From the NCBI GenBank assembly GCA_023230265.1, contig JALNXR010000146.1, forward strand, positions 1-5,621: DNA of 5,621 bases. The letters run 5' to 3'. This DNA comes from Bacteroidales bacterium (GTDB lineage: Bacteria; Bacteroidota; Bacteroidia; Bacteroidales; UBA932). Shown here one piece after another: positions 1 through 5,621 of this stretch. The first letter of the stretch is position 1. Every line of letters begins with the position of its first letter. The notes under the pieces are model-generated. The model was not told the DNA's origin and did no database searches. It worked only from the letters and a program-made list of their open reading frames with translations. Both the position numbers and the translations under genes were made by a program.

Positions 1-1113
1 GTTTCTGGCAATCCTTGCAGAGAAGTCAGTGGGCAGTGCGATTGCCTCATCCAGGGCATTAGTGTGCAGAGACTGGGTATGTCCAAGAGCAGCACCCATA
101 GCCTCGATACATGTTCTGGCCACATTGTTGAATGGATCCTGCTCAGTGAGAGACCATCCTGATGTCTGGGAGTGTGTTCTGAGAGATAGTGATTTGGGAT
201 TTTTAGGATTAAACTGTTTAACCAGTTTTGCCCAAAGCATCCTTGCGGCCCTCATCTTGGCAATCTCCATAAAGTGGTTTATCCCTATCGCCCAGAAGAA
301 GGAGAGACGTGGTGCAAACTGATCAACATCCATGCCTGCAGCAATGCCTGTCCTCAGATACTCCAGTCCGTCAGCAAGAGTATAGGCCATCTCTATATCA
401 CAGGTTGCCCCAGCCTCCTGCATATGGTAGCCCGATATTGATATTGAGTTGAATTTGGGCATATTGCGGGAGGTGTAGGCAAATATATCCCCGATAATTC
501 TCATGGAGAACTCTGGAGGGTAAATATAAGTGTTTCTCACCATGAACTCCTTGAGAATATCGTTCTGAATTGTTCCTGCCATCTCCTCCAGCTTTGCCCC
601 CTGCTCCATGCCGGCCACTATGTAGAAAGCCAGTATGGGGAGTACTGCTCCGTTCATGGTCATGGATACCGACATTTTGTTGAGTGGTATCTGGTCGAAA
701 AGGACCTTCATATCCTCTACGCTGCAGATAGAAACACCAGCCTTTCCCACATCTCCCACAACCCTTGGATGGTCTGCATCATAACCCCTGTGTGTGGCCA
801 GGTCAAAGGCAACCGAAAGCCCCTTCTGGCCTGCGGCAAGGTTTCTTCTGTAAAAAGCATTGGACTCTTCTGCTGTGGAGAAGCCGGCATACTGCCTTAT
901 GGTCCAGGGATTCATAGCATACATCGTACTGTACGGCCCCCTGAGAAAAGGAGGAATGCCTGCAGCAAATTCCAAATGTTCAAGACCATCCAGATCAGAA
1001 GGATAATATATGTTTTTAAGTGCAATCAGTTCAGGAGTCATCCACTCCCTGTTTTCTGGCATAGTACCTGAACCTTCACCTCTATATTCTATTTTAGAAA
1101 ATTTTGGTCGCAT
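1..1113 (-). CDS. mutB: Methylmalonyl-CoA mutase large (catalytic) subunit, N-terminal 371 codons, cut by left edge
   Basis: Catalytic subunit of adenosylcobalamin-dependent methylmalonyl-CoA mutase, which interconverts succinyl-CoA and (R)-methylmalonyl-CoA in the cytoplasm. The visible part is the substrate-binding TIM barrel. It carries the family blocks RGPYSTMYA (58-66), [11 protein letters not shown] (70-80), [17 protein letters not shown] (180-196), [10 protein letters not shown] (226-235) and RTHSQTSGW (312-320). Aligned by eye to the Propionibacterium enzyme with a constant offset of 14, the active-site residues Tyr89, Gln197, Arg207, Tyr243 and His244 fall at Y75, Q183, R193, Y229 and H230. 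The Tyr/Arg pair points to methylmalonyl-CoA rather than isobutyryl-CoA. The start is ATG at 1113: there is no other ATG or TTG between it and the in-frame stop at 1149-1147, and GTG at 1134 would lie inside mutA. About 340 residues, including the cobalamin-binding domain, should lie beyond the edge. It starts 17 bases after mutA, so co-transcription is likely. Confidence 0.97.
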   Translation of the reverse strand, partial: MRPKFSKIEYRGEGSGTMPENREWMTPELIALKNIYYPSDLDGLEHLEFAAGIPPFLRGPYSTMYAMNPWTIRQYAGFSTAEESNAFYRRNLAAGQKGLSVAFDLATHRGYDADHPRVVGDVGKAGVSICSVEDMKVLFDQIPLNKMSVSMTMNGAVLPILAFYIVAGMEQGAKLEEMAGTIQNDILKEFMVRNTYIYPPEFSMRIIGDIFAYTSRNMPKFNSISISGYHMQEAGATCDIEMAYTLADGLEYLRTGIAAGMDVDQFAPRLSFFWAIGINHFMEIAKMRAARMLWAKLVKQFNPKNPKSLSLRTHSQTSGWSLTEQDPFNNVARTCIEAMGAALGHTQSLHTNALDEAIALPTDFSARIARN

Positions 1114-1130
1114 ATCTGATTTTTTAAAAT

Positions 1131-2993
1131 TTACAAAATTCCGAGTTTAACCTGATACTCTTTAAGAGTTTCCAGCAAGTTGCTCTTTACACTGATAAAG
1201 TTTGTAACACCGGCAGCTATTAACTCCTCCTTGCAGGCAGGTTCACCTGCTACAACTACAATAGCTTTATCTCCAACCATTTTTTTAATTTTTGGAAGTG
1301 CCTCTGCATACTCTTCGTCAGATGAGCAGGCGACCACAATTTCTGCTTTGGTTTCCAGAGCAGCCAGAACACCCTCTTCAACCGAGCTGAAGCGGTTATT
1401 GTCAATGATTCCTATTCCTGCAACGGCAAAAAAGTTGGAGGAGAACTGTGCTCTTGCCCTGCACATTGCCAGGTTCCCAAAGGTGAGCATAAAGGCATTG
1501 GGCTCTTTGCCGCTGGTCTCGGTGGCAAAACGGATTGCCTCAAAAGGTTGTGCTCCCCTGTATCTTTCAAGTGGTTCAGCTATCATCTCCTCTCCGGTCT
1601 GAATATCTCCCCCTCTTGTGACGATATCCAGAGTTAAATCCTTATCTGCCTTTTCGTTGAAGTTAGGATATTGATTTGTTCCCAGAAGTATCTCTCTTCG
1701 TGTGGCTATATTAGCATCCCTTTTTGCGGCACTCTCCTTAATCTTCTGCTTAACAAAACCATTGACAAAGGCTTTTCTGTATCCTCCCTGTTCTTCCACA
1801 GCCCTAAAGAGTTCCCAGGACTCGCGGCATATGAGTTCAGTCAGATTTTCAATATAATATGACCCGGCAGCGGGATCGGTAATTTTATCGAAATGAGACT
1901 CCTCCTTGAGAATAATCTGTATATTACGGGCTATCCTGTTACTGAATTCGCCAGGTTCCCTGAGACAGAAGTCAAAAGGAAGCACCTCCAGGGAGTCAAC
2001 ACCTGCAAGCGATGCGCTCATTGCCTCAGTCGTGCCGCGGAGCATATTGACATAGGAGTCATATACAGTCTGATTCCAGCCGGAAGTAACGGCATGTATC
2101 TTCATTTTGCATGCAGAGACTCCTTTTACCTGATATTCCCTGGTGATATTTGCCCATAATAGTCTGGCTGCACGAAATTTTGCTATCTCAATAAAATAAT
2201 TTGAACCAGTTGAGAAGGTAAATTTTATCCTCCTTGCGGCCTCATCCGGAGAGAATCCTGCCTCTGTCAGAAGTGCCATATATTCACTTCCCATTGATAA
2301 AGCAAATCCAAGCTCCTGGACAGAAGATCCGCCGGCATCATTAAAAGTGTACCCGTTTACCCCGATCACCCTTATCCCCGGATATCCGGATACGGCTTCC
2401 ACTGTTTTTTTTAACAAACTGTAATAATCGCTGCAACCGTAATTTCCTGTAGTTGTCAGTTCTGCGAGCGGATCAAAATCGAATGATGCAAAAACCTCGT
2501 TTGGGTTTAAATCCTTGCTCTTAATATATGCAATAAAGGATGTTACATTTTCGTGGCAGGAGCATGAACATCCCCTGAAGCTGACCTCTGTAGCAGTTAG
2601 ATCTATCCCCTCCAGCAACTGTTCCATCTCCTTAACACTAAATCCTTTTTTATTACCGGTAACAAAATATACGGATTTGACCCCTTTTCTGATTCCGTCC
2701 AGAGCTGCAGCATTGCTCCCTTTGAGATCATCCCCTGCCTTATAGCTCTGGCTTATCTGCCAGTCATTACCGGGAAGTGTGCCTCTGGTATACGGAAACT
2801 CTCCCGGGATATTCTCCAGATGTTTTAGCTCTTTGAGATCCTCCGACCGGTAATAGGGGCGTACATTAAAACCCTCAAGGCTCTTCCAGAGGAGTTTTTT
2901 ATTGTAATCTGCCCCCTTAAGATCTTTAGTAATAGCCTCCTCCCACTGTTGGGTGGAAACAGGCGGGAATTCAGCAAATAATTTTTCTGCCAT
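1131..2993 (-). CDS. mutA: Methylmalonyl-CoA mutase small (non-catalytic) subunit
   Basis: Complete 620-residue small subunit, close to the usual 610-640 for this family. In the heterodimeric bacterial enzyme it pairs with the large subunit but does not bind cobalamin. The N-terminal segment (about 1-60) has the family start [16 protein letters not shown] and EGFNVRPYY. The barrel follows, with NGYTFNDAG (213-221), [21 protein letters not shown] (260-280), TSGW (303-306), [16 protein letters not shown] (351-366) and [13 protein letters not shown] (373-385). The residue matching the catalytic His of the large subunit is T216, as expected for a catalytically dead paralogue. The C-terminal part (about 480-620) has the flavodoxin-like fold pattern of a B12 domain but lacks the DxHxxG cobalamin-ligand motif. 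A Cys cluster, C142, C144 and C146, is noted among the findings. The ATG start has no Shine-Dalgarno, only A/T-rich DNA, typical of Bacteroidota. It is the first visible gene of a mutA-mutB operon. Confidence 0.97.
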   Translation of the reverse strand: MAEKLFAEFPPVSTQQWEEAITKDLKGADYNKKLLWKSLEGFNVRPYYRSEDLKELKHLENIPGEFPYTRGTLPGNDWQISQSYKAGDDLKGSNAAALDGIRKGVKSVYFVTGNKKGFSVKEMEQLLEGIDLTATEVSFRGCSCSCHENVTSFIAYIKSKDLNPNEVFASFDFDPLAELTTTGNYGCSDYYSLLKKTVEAVSGYPGIRVIGVNGYTFNDAGGSSVQELGFALSMGSEYMALLTEAGFSPDEAARRIKFTFSTGSNYFIEIAKFRAARLLWANITREYQVKGVSACKMKIHAVTSGWNQTVYDSYVNMLRGTTEAMSASLAGVDSLEVLPFDFCLREPGEFSNRIARNIQIILKEESHFDKITDPAAGSYYIENLTELICRESWELFRAVEEQGGYRKAFVNGFVKQKIKESAAKRDANIATRREILLGTNQYPNFNEKADKDLTLDIVTRGGDIQTGEEMIAEPLERYRGAQPFEAIRFATETSGKEPNAFMLTFGNLAMCRARAQFSSNFFAVAGIGIIDNNRFSSVEEGVLAALETKAEIVVACSSDEEYAEALPKIKKMVGDKAIVVVAGEPACKEELIAAGVTNFISVKSNLLETLKEYQVKLGIL

Positions 2994-3020
2994 ATTTATT
3001 TAATTTATAAATAGAATATT

Positions 3021-3051
3021 CAATAATATTAGAATTTGTAAAGTTAACAAT
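3021..3051 (-). promoter_or_regulatory. Candidate Bacteroidota -33/-7 promoter for mutAB
   Basis: Read on the minus strand, ATTG at 3051-3048 resembles the -33 element (TTTG). After a 19-base spacer, TATTATTG at 3028-3021 matches the -7 element TAnnTTTG with one mismatch. It lies 28 bases upstream of the mutA ATG, leaving a short leader. The region is very A/T rich, so chance matches are likely. The call rests on motif and spacing alone. Confidence 0.4.
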
Positions 3052-3053
3052 TC
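3032..3053. repeat. Imperfect inverted repeat in the divergent promoter region
   Basis: Arms gaatttgt (3032-3039) and acaattc (3047-3053) are complementary over 7 bp with one bulged T, around a 7-base centre. The arms contain the candidate -33 elements of the two divergent promoters, TTTG on plus and ATTG on minus. The symmetry may simply reflect back-to-back promoters. It could also be an operator. Confidence 0.45.
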
Positions 3054-3067
3054 TTTAAGTATAATTA
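3035..3067 (+). promoter_or_regulatory. Weak candidate promoter for the Spy-like gene
   Basis: TTTG at 3035-3038 is a perfect -33 element. After 21 bases, TATAATTA at 3060-3067 matches TAnnTTTG only partly (two mismatches in six defined positions). It would give a leader of about 50 bases before the ATG at 3125. The alternative is an unrecognised promoter elsewhere in 3000-3110. Confidence 0.25.
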
Positions 3068-3082
3068 AACCTTTTTAAACCT
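3065..3082. repeat. 8-bp direct repeat with 10-bp period
   Basis: TTAAACCT occurs at 3065-3072 and again at 3075-3082, so the copies are one helical turn apart. Seen from mutA, the pair lies 14-31 bases upstream of the candidate -33 element, where activators commonly bind. Seen from the Spy-like gene it lies at or just after the candidate -7 element. A role as a regulator site is inference. Confidence 0.4.
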
Positions 3083-3124
3083 GCTCAGTCTTAAGGATGA
3101 AGAAATAGTAAAATATTGAAAAAA

Positions 3125-3721
3125 ATGAAAAAGTTTATTGGTGTATTGGTTTTAATGACCATGGTGCTGACACTTTCAGCACAGGAAAAGAAAGAAATAA
3201 AGAGGGTTGAGTTTAATAAACAAGGTTTTATGCAAGCTAATCCTGCAAAGATGATTCCTTCGCTCACCACAGAGCAGAGAGCTGAGATGGCAAAGCTTCG
3301 TGTTGAGAATCTAAAGAATATGCTGAATTTTGAAAACAGGCTTCTGGAAAAGAGGGTTCAGCTCAGGATTCTCGAGCAGACAGACAAACCCGATATTAAA
3401 AAGATCAACGAAAAGATTGATGAGATCACTGACATTGAGAACATGAAGATGAAGAGTGCAGCTGCTCACAAAGTCAAAGTGAGGGCCCTTCTCACGGATG
3501 ATCAGAAGGTATGGATGGACTCCGCAAATAACAGAAGATTCTCAAACAAAGGCAATCAGTTTGCCAATCGTAACAGAAGTACTTTTACTGGCAACAGGGC
3601 TCCTATGACAGGTAAAAGAATGAATACCGGTGAATTCAGAAACCGTCAGGGAGAAGTCCGGTTTAAGTTAGCTCCCGGGGCAGCAGTGAAACCGGAACAG
3701 GAGATTAAGGAGGTTAAATAG
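3125..3721 (+). CDS. Exported Spy/CpxP-like (LTxxQ) protein
   Basis: Predicted periplasmic protein of 198 residues. The signal peptide has a short basic start (MKK), a hydrophobic core (about 4-17) and a likely signal peptidase I site after SAQ (18-20). The mature part is highly charged and helical, with two LTxxQ motifs, LTTEQ (47-51) and LTDDQ (123-127). These flank a helical segment rich in E, K, N and M, the hallmark of Spy/CpxP-type periplasmic chaperones and stress sensors. The tail (about 135-185) is rich in N, R and G and probably disordered. I chose ATG at 3125. An in-frame TTG at 3116 would add only three residues (M-K-K) ahead of an already good signal peptide. There is no Shine-Dalgarno at the usual distance. 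It is divergent from mutA and converges on lptB, overlapping it by 8 bp, so it is probably transcribed alone. The exact function is unknown; family membership is by motif and layout only. Confidence 0.8.
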   Translation: MKKFIGVLVLMTMVLTLSAQEKKEIKRVEFNKQGFMQANPAKMIPSLTTEQRAEMAKLRVENLKNMLNFENRLLEKRVQLRILEQTDKPDIKKINEKIDEITDIENMKMKSAAAHKVKVRALLTDDQKVWMDSANNRRFSNKGNQFANRNRSTFTGNRAPMTGKRMNTGEFRNRQGEVRFKLAPGAAVKPEQEIKEVK

Positions 3722-4631
3722 TGTCTGACCCTTTCTCGAGCTCGCTTGCCCGGGCCGAGTAATCTTCCATACCGGTGTAATCTTTGTTACCGGCATCTGT
3801 AGAGCCATCGGCAGTTTCTGAGTTAAGTTTCACAGTGTTAGGTTTGTGTGATTTGACTGCTGAAGGCGAAGAGGTGCCGGAATCTTTTTTTCTCTCTTTG
3901 AGAACGGCCTGCCTCAGGTCAAAATTCTCACCTAAATACTTTCTTCTTACCTCCGGATTGGAGGCAAGCACCTCAGCAGTACCACTTTCAAGAATGGTTC
4001 CCTCGTAAAGCAGATAAGCCCTGTCTGTAATTGCCAGAGTTTCGTGCACATTGTGATCGGTAATGATTATTCCTATGTTCTTGCTCCTGAGCTTTGCAAT
4101 AATATGCTGGATATCCTCTACAGCAATAGGATCAACCCCTGCAAAGGGTTCGTCCAGCAATATAAATTTAGGGTCAATCGCCAGTGCCCGCGCAATTTCA
4201 CATCTTCTTCTCTCTCCTCCGGATAGCTGTATGCCGTAGCTTTTACGGACTGATCTCAGGCCAAATTCGTCCAGAAGTTCTTCCAGACGATTTTCAATCT
4301 CCTTTTTTGTCATCTGAGACAACTCCATTACAGCTCTGAGGTTATCCTCCACAGTCAGTTTTCTGAAAACCGATGCCTCCTGTGCAAGATATCCGATTCC
4401 CTTCTGAGCCCTCTTATACATAGGCAAGGTGGTAATCTCTTCATTATCAAGAAAAATTCTGCCAGAATTGGGCTTTATCAACCCGGTTATCATGTAGAAG
4501 CTGGTAGTTTTTCCGGCACCGTTTGGTCCCAAAAGACCCACAATCTCACCCTGTTCAACCTCAACGGATACATTTTTGACAACTGTTCTTACTCCGTACT
4601 TTTTTACCAGATTGCTGCAATGTAATCGCAT
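3714..4631 (-). CDS. lptB: LPS export ABC transporter ATP-binding protein, with C-terminal extension
   Basis: Cytoplasmic ATPase that powers the Lpt bridge moving lipopolysaccharide from the inner to the outer membrane, working with LptF and LptG, which are not in this window. All nucleotide-binding motifs are present in order: Walker A GPNGAGKT (35-42), Q-loop Q84 in [11 protein letters not shown], signature LSGGE (136-140), Walker B ILLDE (157-161) with catalytic E161, and switch H193 in [16 protein letters not shown] (166-176) and KYLGENF (231-237) are typical of LptB rather than other ABC ATPases. The core ends near residue 245. About 60 more residues, rich in S, T, K, D and N, make the protein 305 long, against roughly 240-255 usually. 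The ATG start fits the family N-terminus ([13 protein letters not shown]). It lies 32 bases after the dnaX stop on the same strand and may be co-transcribed. Its 3' end overlaps the convergent Spy-like gene by 8 bp, leaving no room for a terminator between the two. Confidence 0.96.
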   Translation of the reverse strand: MRLHCSNLVKKYGVRTVVKNVSVEVEQGEIVGLLGPNGAGKTTSFYMITGLIKPNSGRIFLDNEEITTLPMYKRAQKGIGYLAQEASVFRKLTVEDNLRAVMELSQMTKKEIENRLEELLDEFGLRSVRKSYGIQLSGGERRRCEIARALAIDPKFILLDEPFAGVDPIAVEDIQHIIAKLRSKNIGIIITDHNVHETLAITDRAYLLYEGTILESGTAEVLASNPEVRRKYLGENFDLRQAVLKERKKDSGTSSPSAVKSHKPNTVKLNSETADGSTDAGNKDYTGMEDYSARASELEKGSDTI

Positions 4632-4663
4632 ATTCTATTACTATTGAGGTTGATATAAATTAC

Positions 4664-5621
4664 TTACTTAATCTCCAGCTTAAGGTCCTTTTTAAGTTCC
4701 CTGAGCTCTTCGCTGTTTTCCAGCAAAAACTTTGCCTTCTCATCAGGCATATACAGCTTTTTTTCTGATTTTTCCTCAGGGGCTACTTCAATCTCCATTT
4801 TTACATATCTGTTGTTGAGGTTTGCCCTCAGAAAGGCAGTGAGTCTAAAGAGGCACTTCTTCTCAATCCAATCTTTCTGCATCTGGTTGGAGACTGTAAA
4901 GATAATGGTGTTATCTTCCCTGAGTACGGGTTTTGCCTGGCGTATTGATGTTGCAAGATTTGGCAAGGCACTCTCCGAATCTGCCATACGATTCCAGACT
5001 GAGATTAATTTTTCCTCGCTGATACCATCTTCCCCGATATCATTTGAATTACTTTTAACCGTTGAGACAATCTTCTCCTCTGCACTTTTAAGTAACTCCT
5101 TAAGACTTGTGGTGGAGGGTCTGGTATGGTTGTAACTATTATTAAAGCCCCCATTGACAGACATACTGCCGTTGCTGCCGTTGCCGTTGCCGTTGCTGTT
5201 GCTGTTGCTGTTGATGTTACTGTGGTTACTACCGTTGCTGCTGTTAGAGTCACTGCTGCTGTTGGAGGCACTGCTGCTGTTGGCGATGTTGGCGATGTTG
5301 GTGCTGTTGTTGTTTTTGCTTTTGCTTTTGTTTGGCACCTCGACATCACCGCCGGCAGATTCAGTTTTTTTTGTTTCATTCAGGTTCTGAGCAGCTGCAG
5401 TTATTTGTGATGAGCGGTTTATACGGCTAAGGGTACAGAGAGCAAATTCTATGTGAAGTCTCTGGTTCCCGCTGGACTTGAATCCTGCTTCGCATGTTGT
5501 GGTGATACTCAGAGCATCGTAAAGAAATCCCGGAGTGCACCGTGCAGCCTGTTCTGAGTAACGGGTGATGAGAGAAGGGGGGAGCTCAAGTAGTTTTGCC
5601 GTCTTGCTCTCCTTGCTGATG
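4664..5621 (-). CDS. dnaX: DNA polymerase III subunit gamma/tau, C-terminal 318 codons, cut by right edge
   Basis: Clamp-loader subunit of the replicative polymerase. The frame is open from the right edge (first full codon 5620-5618) to TAA at 4666-4664, so the ATPase domains and the start are outside. Visible residues about 1-70 (LLELPPSLITRYSEQA, then FLYDAL and RLHIEFALCTLSRI) look like the end of domain III, the oligomerisation collar. A run of eight A follows (codons 83-86). Then comes a Ser/Asn/Gly linker (about 97-158), and finally a tau-type C-terminal domain (about 200-318) with LISVWNRMAD, KPVLREDNTIIFTVSN and a KFLLENSEELRELKKDLKLEI end, typical of Bacteroidales tau. GTG at 5338 and ATG codons further in are internal and not starts, because homology continues upstream. 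Identification is by resemblance to remembered Bacteroides DnaX sequences and is firm for the collar and C-terminal domain. The gene may make both tau and a short gamma form. Confidence 0.88.
   Translation of the reverse strand, partial: ISKESKTAKLLELPPSLITRYSEQAARCTPGFLYDALSITTTCEAGFKSSGNQRLHIEFALCTLSRINRSSQITAAAQNLNETKKTESAGGDVEVPNKSKSKNNNSTNIANIANSSSASNSSSDSNSSNGSNHSNINSNSNSNGNGNGSNGSMSVNGGFNNSYNHTRPSTTSLKELLKSAEEKIVSTVKSNSNDIGEDGISEEKLISVWNRMADSESALPNLATSIRQAKPVLREDNTIIFTVSNQMQKDWIEKKCLFRLTAFLRANLNNRYVKMEIEVAPEEKSEKKLYMPDEKAKFLLENSEELRELKKDLKLEIK
5147..5332 (-). repeat. In-frame tandem-repeat linker in dnaX (Ser/Asn/Gly rich)
   Basis: About 62 codons are almost entirely Ser, Asn and Gly, with a few Ile and Ala. 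On the plus strand the DNA is built from short imperfect repeats. The 6-bp unit gttgcc/gttgct runs at about 5168-5218. The 9-bp unit cgatgttgg is perfectly doubled at 5284-5292 and 5293-5301 (Ile-Ala-Asn twice). The 15-bp cactgctgctgttgg occurs at 5251-5265 and 5269-5283. All periods are multiples of three, so gain or loss of units keeps the frame. The region joins the clamp-loader body to the tau-specific domain and is probably disordered. Confidence 0.9.
5361..5374 (-). promoter_or_regulatory. Candidate dnaX slippery site with -1 frame stop (gamma production)
   Basis: On the coding strand the dnaX codons read ACA AAA AAA ACT GAA, with eight A in a row (5372-5365) containing the heptamer A AAA AAA. 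Slipping back one base after the second AAA gives AAC TGA, a stop at 5363-5361. Adding one A to the mRNA gives the same result. E. coli dnaX has the equivalent arrangement, A AAA AAG followed by GAG TGA. The stop falls just after the collar domain, where a gamma-like product should end. I see no Shine-Dalgarno stimulator upstream. Downstream there is only a weak 4-bp stem (5354-5351 with 5344-5341). Confidence 0.5.

Noticed and set aside
29..2745. Several plus-strand open frames of 60-140 codons opposite mutA and mutB.
   Set aside because: They are antisense to two well-conserved genes and show no recognisable protein features or start context. They are shadows of the coding frames.
3097..3108. 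Tiny open frame ATG AAG AAA TAG in the leader of the Spy-like gene, preceded by AAGG.
   Set aside because: Three codons in an A-rich leader are expected by chance, and there is no attenuator-like hairpin after it.
3116..3124. TTG at 3116 as the start of the Spy-like gene.
   Set aside because: The ATG at 3125 gives a normal signal peptide on its own. The TTG adds only three residues and has no ribosome binding site to favour it.
3735..3776. Cluster of restriction-type palindromes (CTCGAG, GAGCTC, CCCGGG, ACCGGT) that looks like a cloning polylinker.
   Set aside because: The lptB frame runs through it without a break and flanking sequence is continuous on both sides, so it is a chance cluster in a locally GC-rich stretch. 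The remaining doubt would be settled by the same sequence in an independent assembly.
5338..5341. GTG at 5338 as the start of a separate Ser/Asn-rich protein.
   Set aside because: The same frame is open to the right edge and the upstream residues resemble the DnaX collar domain, so this codon is an internal valine.
5005..5379. A +1 frameshift at the dnaX A run giving a Thr/Ala-rich tail of about 120 residues.
   Set aside because: The +1 product has no domain resemblance, while the -1 frame gives the immediate stop known from other dnaX genes. Loss of one A by slippage could still make a small amount.
5126..5410. Long plus-strand open frames rich in Ala/Val or Leu, and a Thr/Ala-rich minus-strand frame (5005-5379), over the dnaX linker.
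   Set aside because: They are by-products of the short tandem repeats, which keep every frame open. Their composition is low complexity, and the dnaX frame continues through with recognisable domains on both sides.

Overview
The window comes from a member of the Bacteroidota, most likely the order Bacteroidales. The evidence is a split methylmalonyl-CoA mutase with close relatives in that group, start codons preceded by A/T-rich DNA rather than Shine-Dalgarno sequences, candidate promoters of the -33/-7 type, and a DnaX whose C-terminal part resembles that of Bacteroidales. Organism placement and product names rest on reading the translations against remembered family sequences; no search was run.

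Layout, left to right. Positions 1-2993 (minus strand) hold the two subunits of adenosylcobalamin-dependent methylmalonyl-CoA mutase. The non-catalytic small subunit mutA (1131-2993) lies upstream. The catalytic large subunit mutB (1-1113) follows 17 bases later and is cut by the left edge, leaving its first 371 codons. Together they interconvert succinyl-CoA and (R)-methylmalonyl-CoA in propionate metabolism. Positions 2994-3124 are an A/T-rich divergent promoter region with candidate -33/-7 elements on both strands, an imperfect inverted repeat and an 8-bp direct repeat. Position 3125-3721 (plus strand) is a small exported protein of the Spy/CpxP (LTxxQ) type. It runs tail to tail into lptB (3714-4631, minus strand), with an 8-bp overlap. 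lptB encodes the ATPase of the lipopolysaccharide export machine and carries an unusual hydrophilic C-terminal tail. Upstream of lptB on the same strand, 32 bases away, is the 3' part of dnaX (4664-5621), the gamma/tau clamp-loader subunit of DNA polymerase III. It is cut by the right edge.

The most interesting signal is in dnaX. At the junction between the clamp-loader body and the tau-specific part there is a run of eight A on the coding strand. A -1 frameshift there, or addition of one A to the mRNA, reaches a TGA one codon later. This is the geometry by which Escherichia coli makes its short gamma subunit. Just downstream is a Ser/Asn/Gly linker of about 62 residues encoded by imperfect 6- and 9-bp tandem repeats. 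The rest of the window is ordinary core-genome content. I see no RNA gene, mobile element, CRISPR array or convincing intrinsic terminator.
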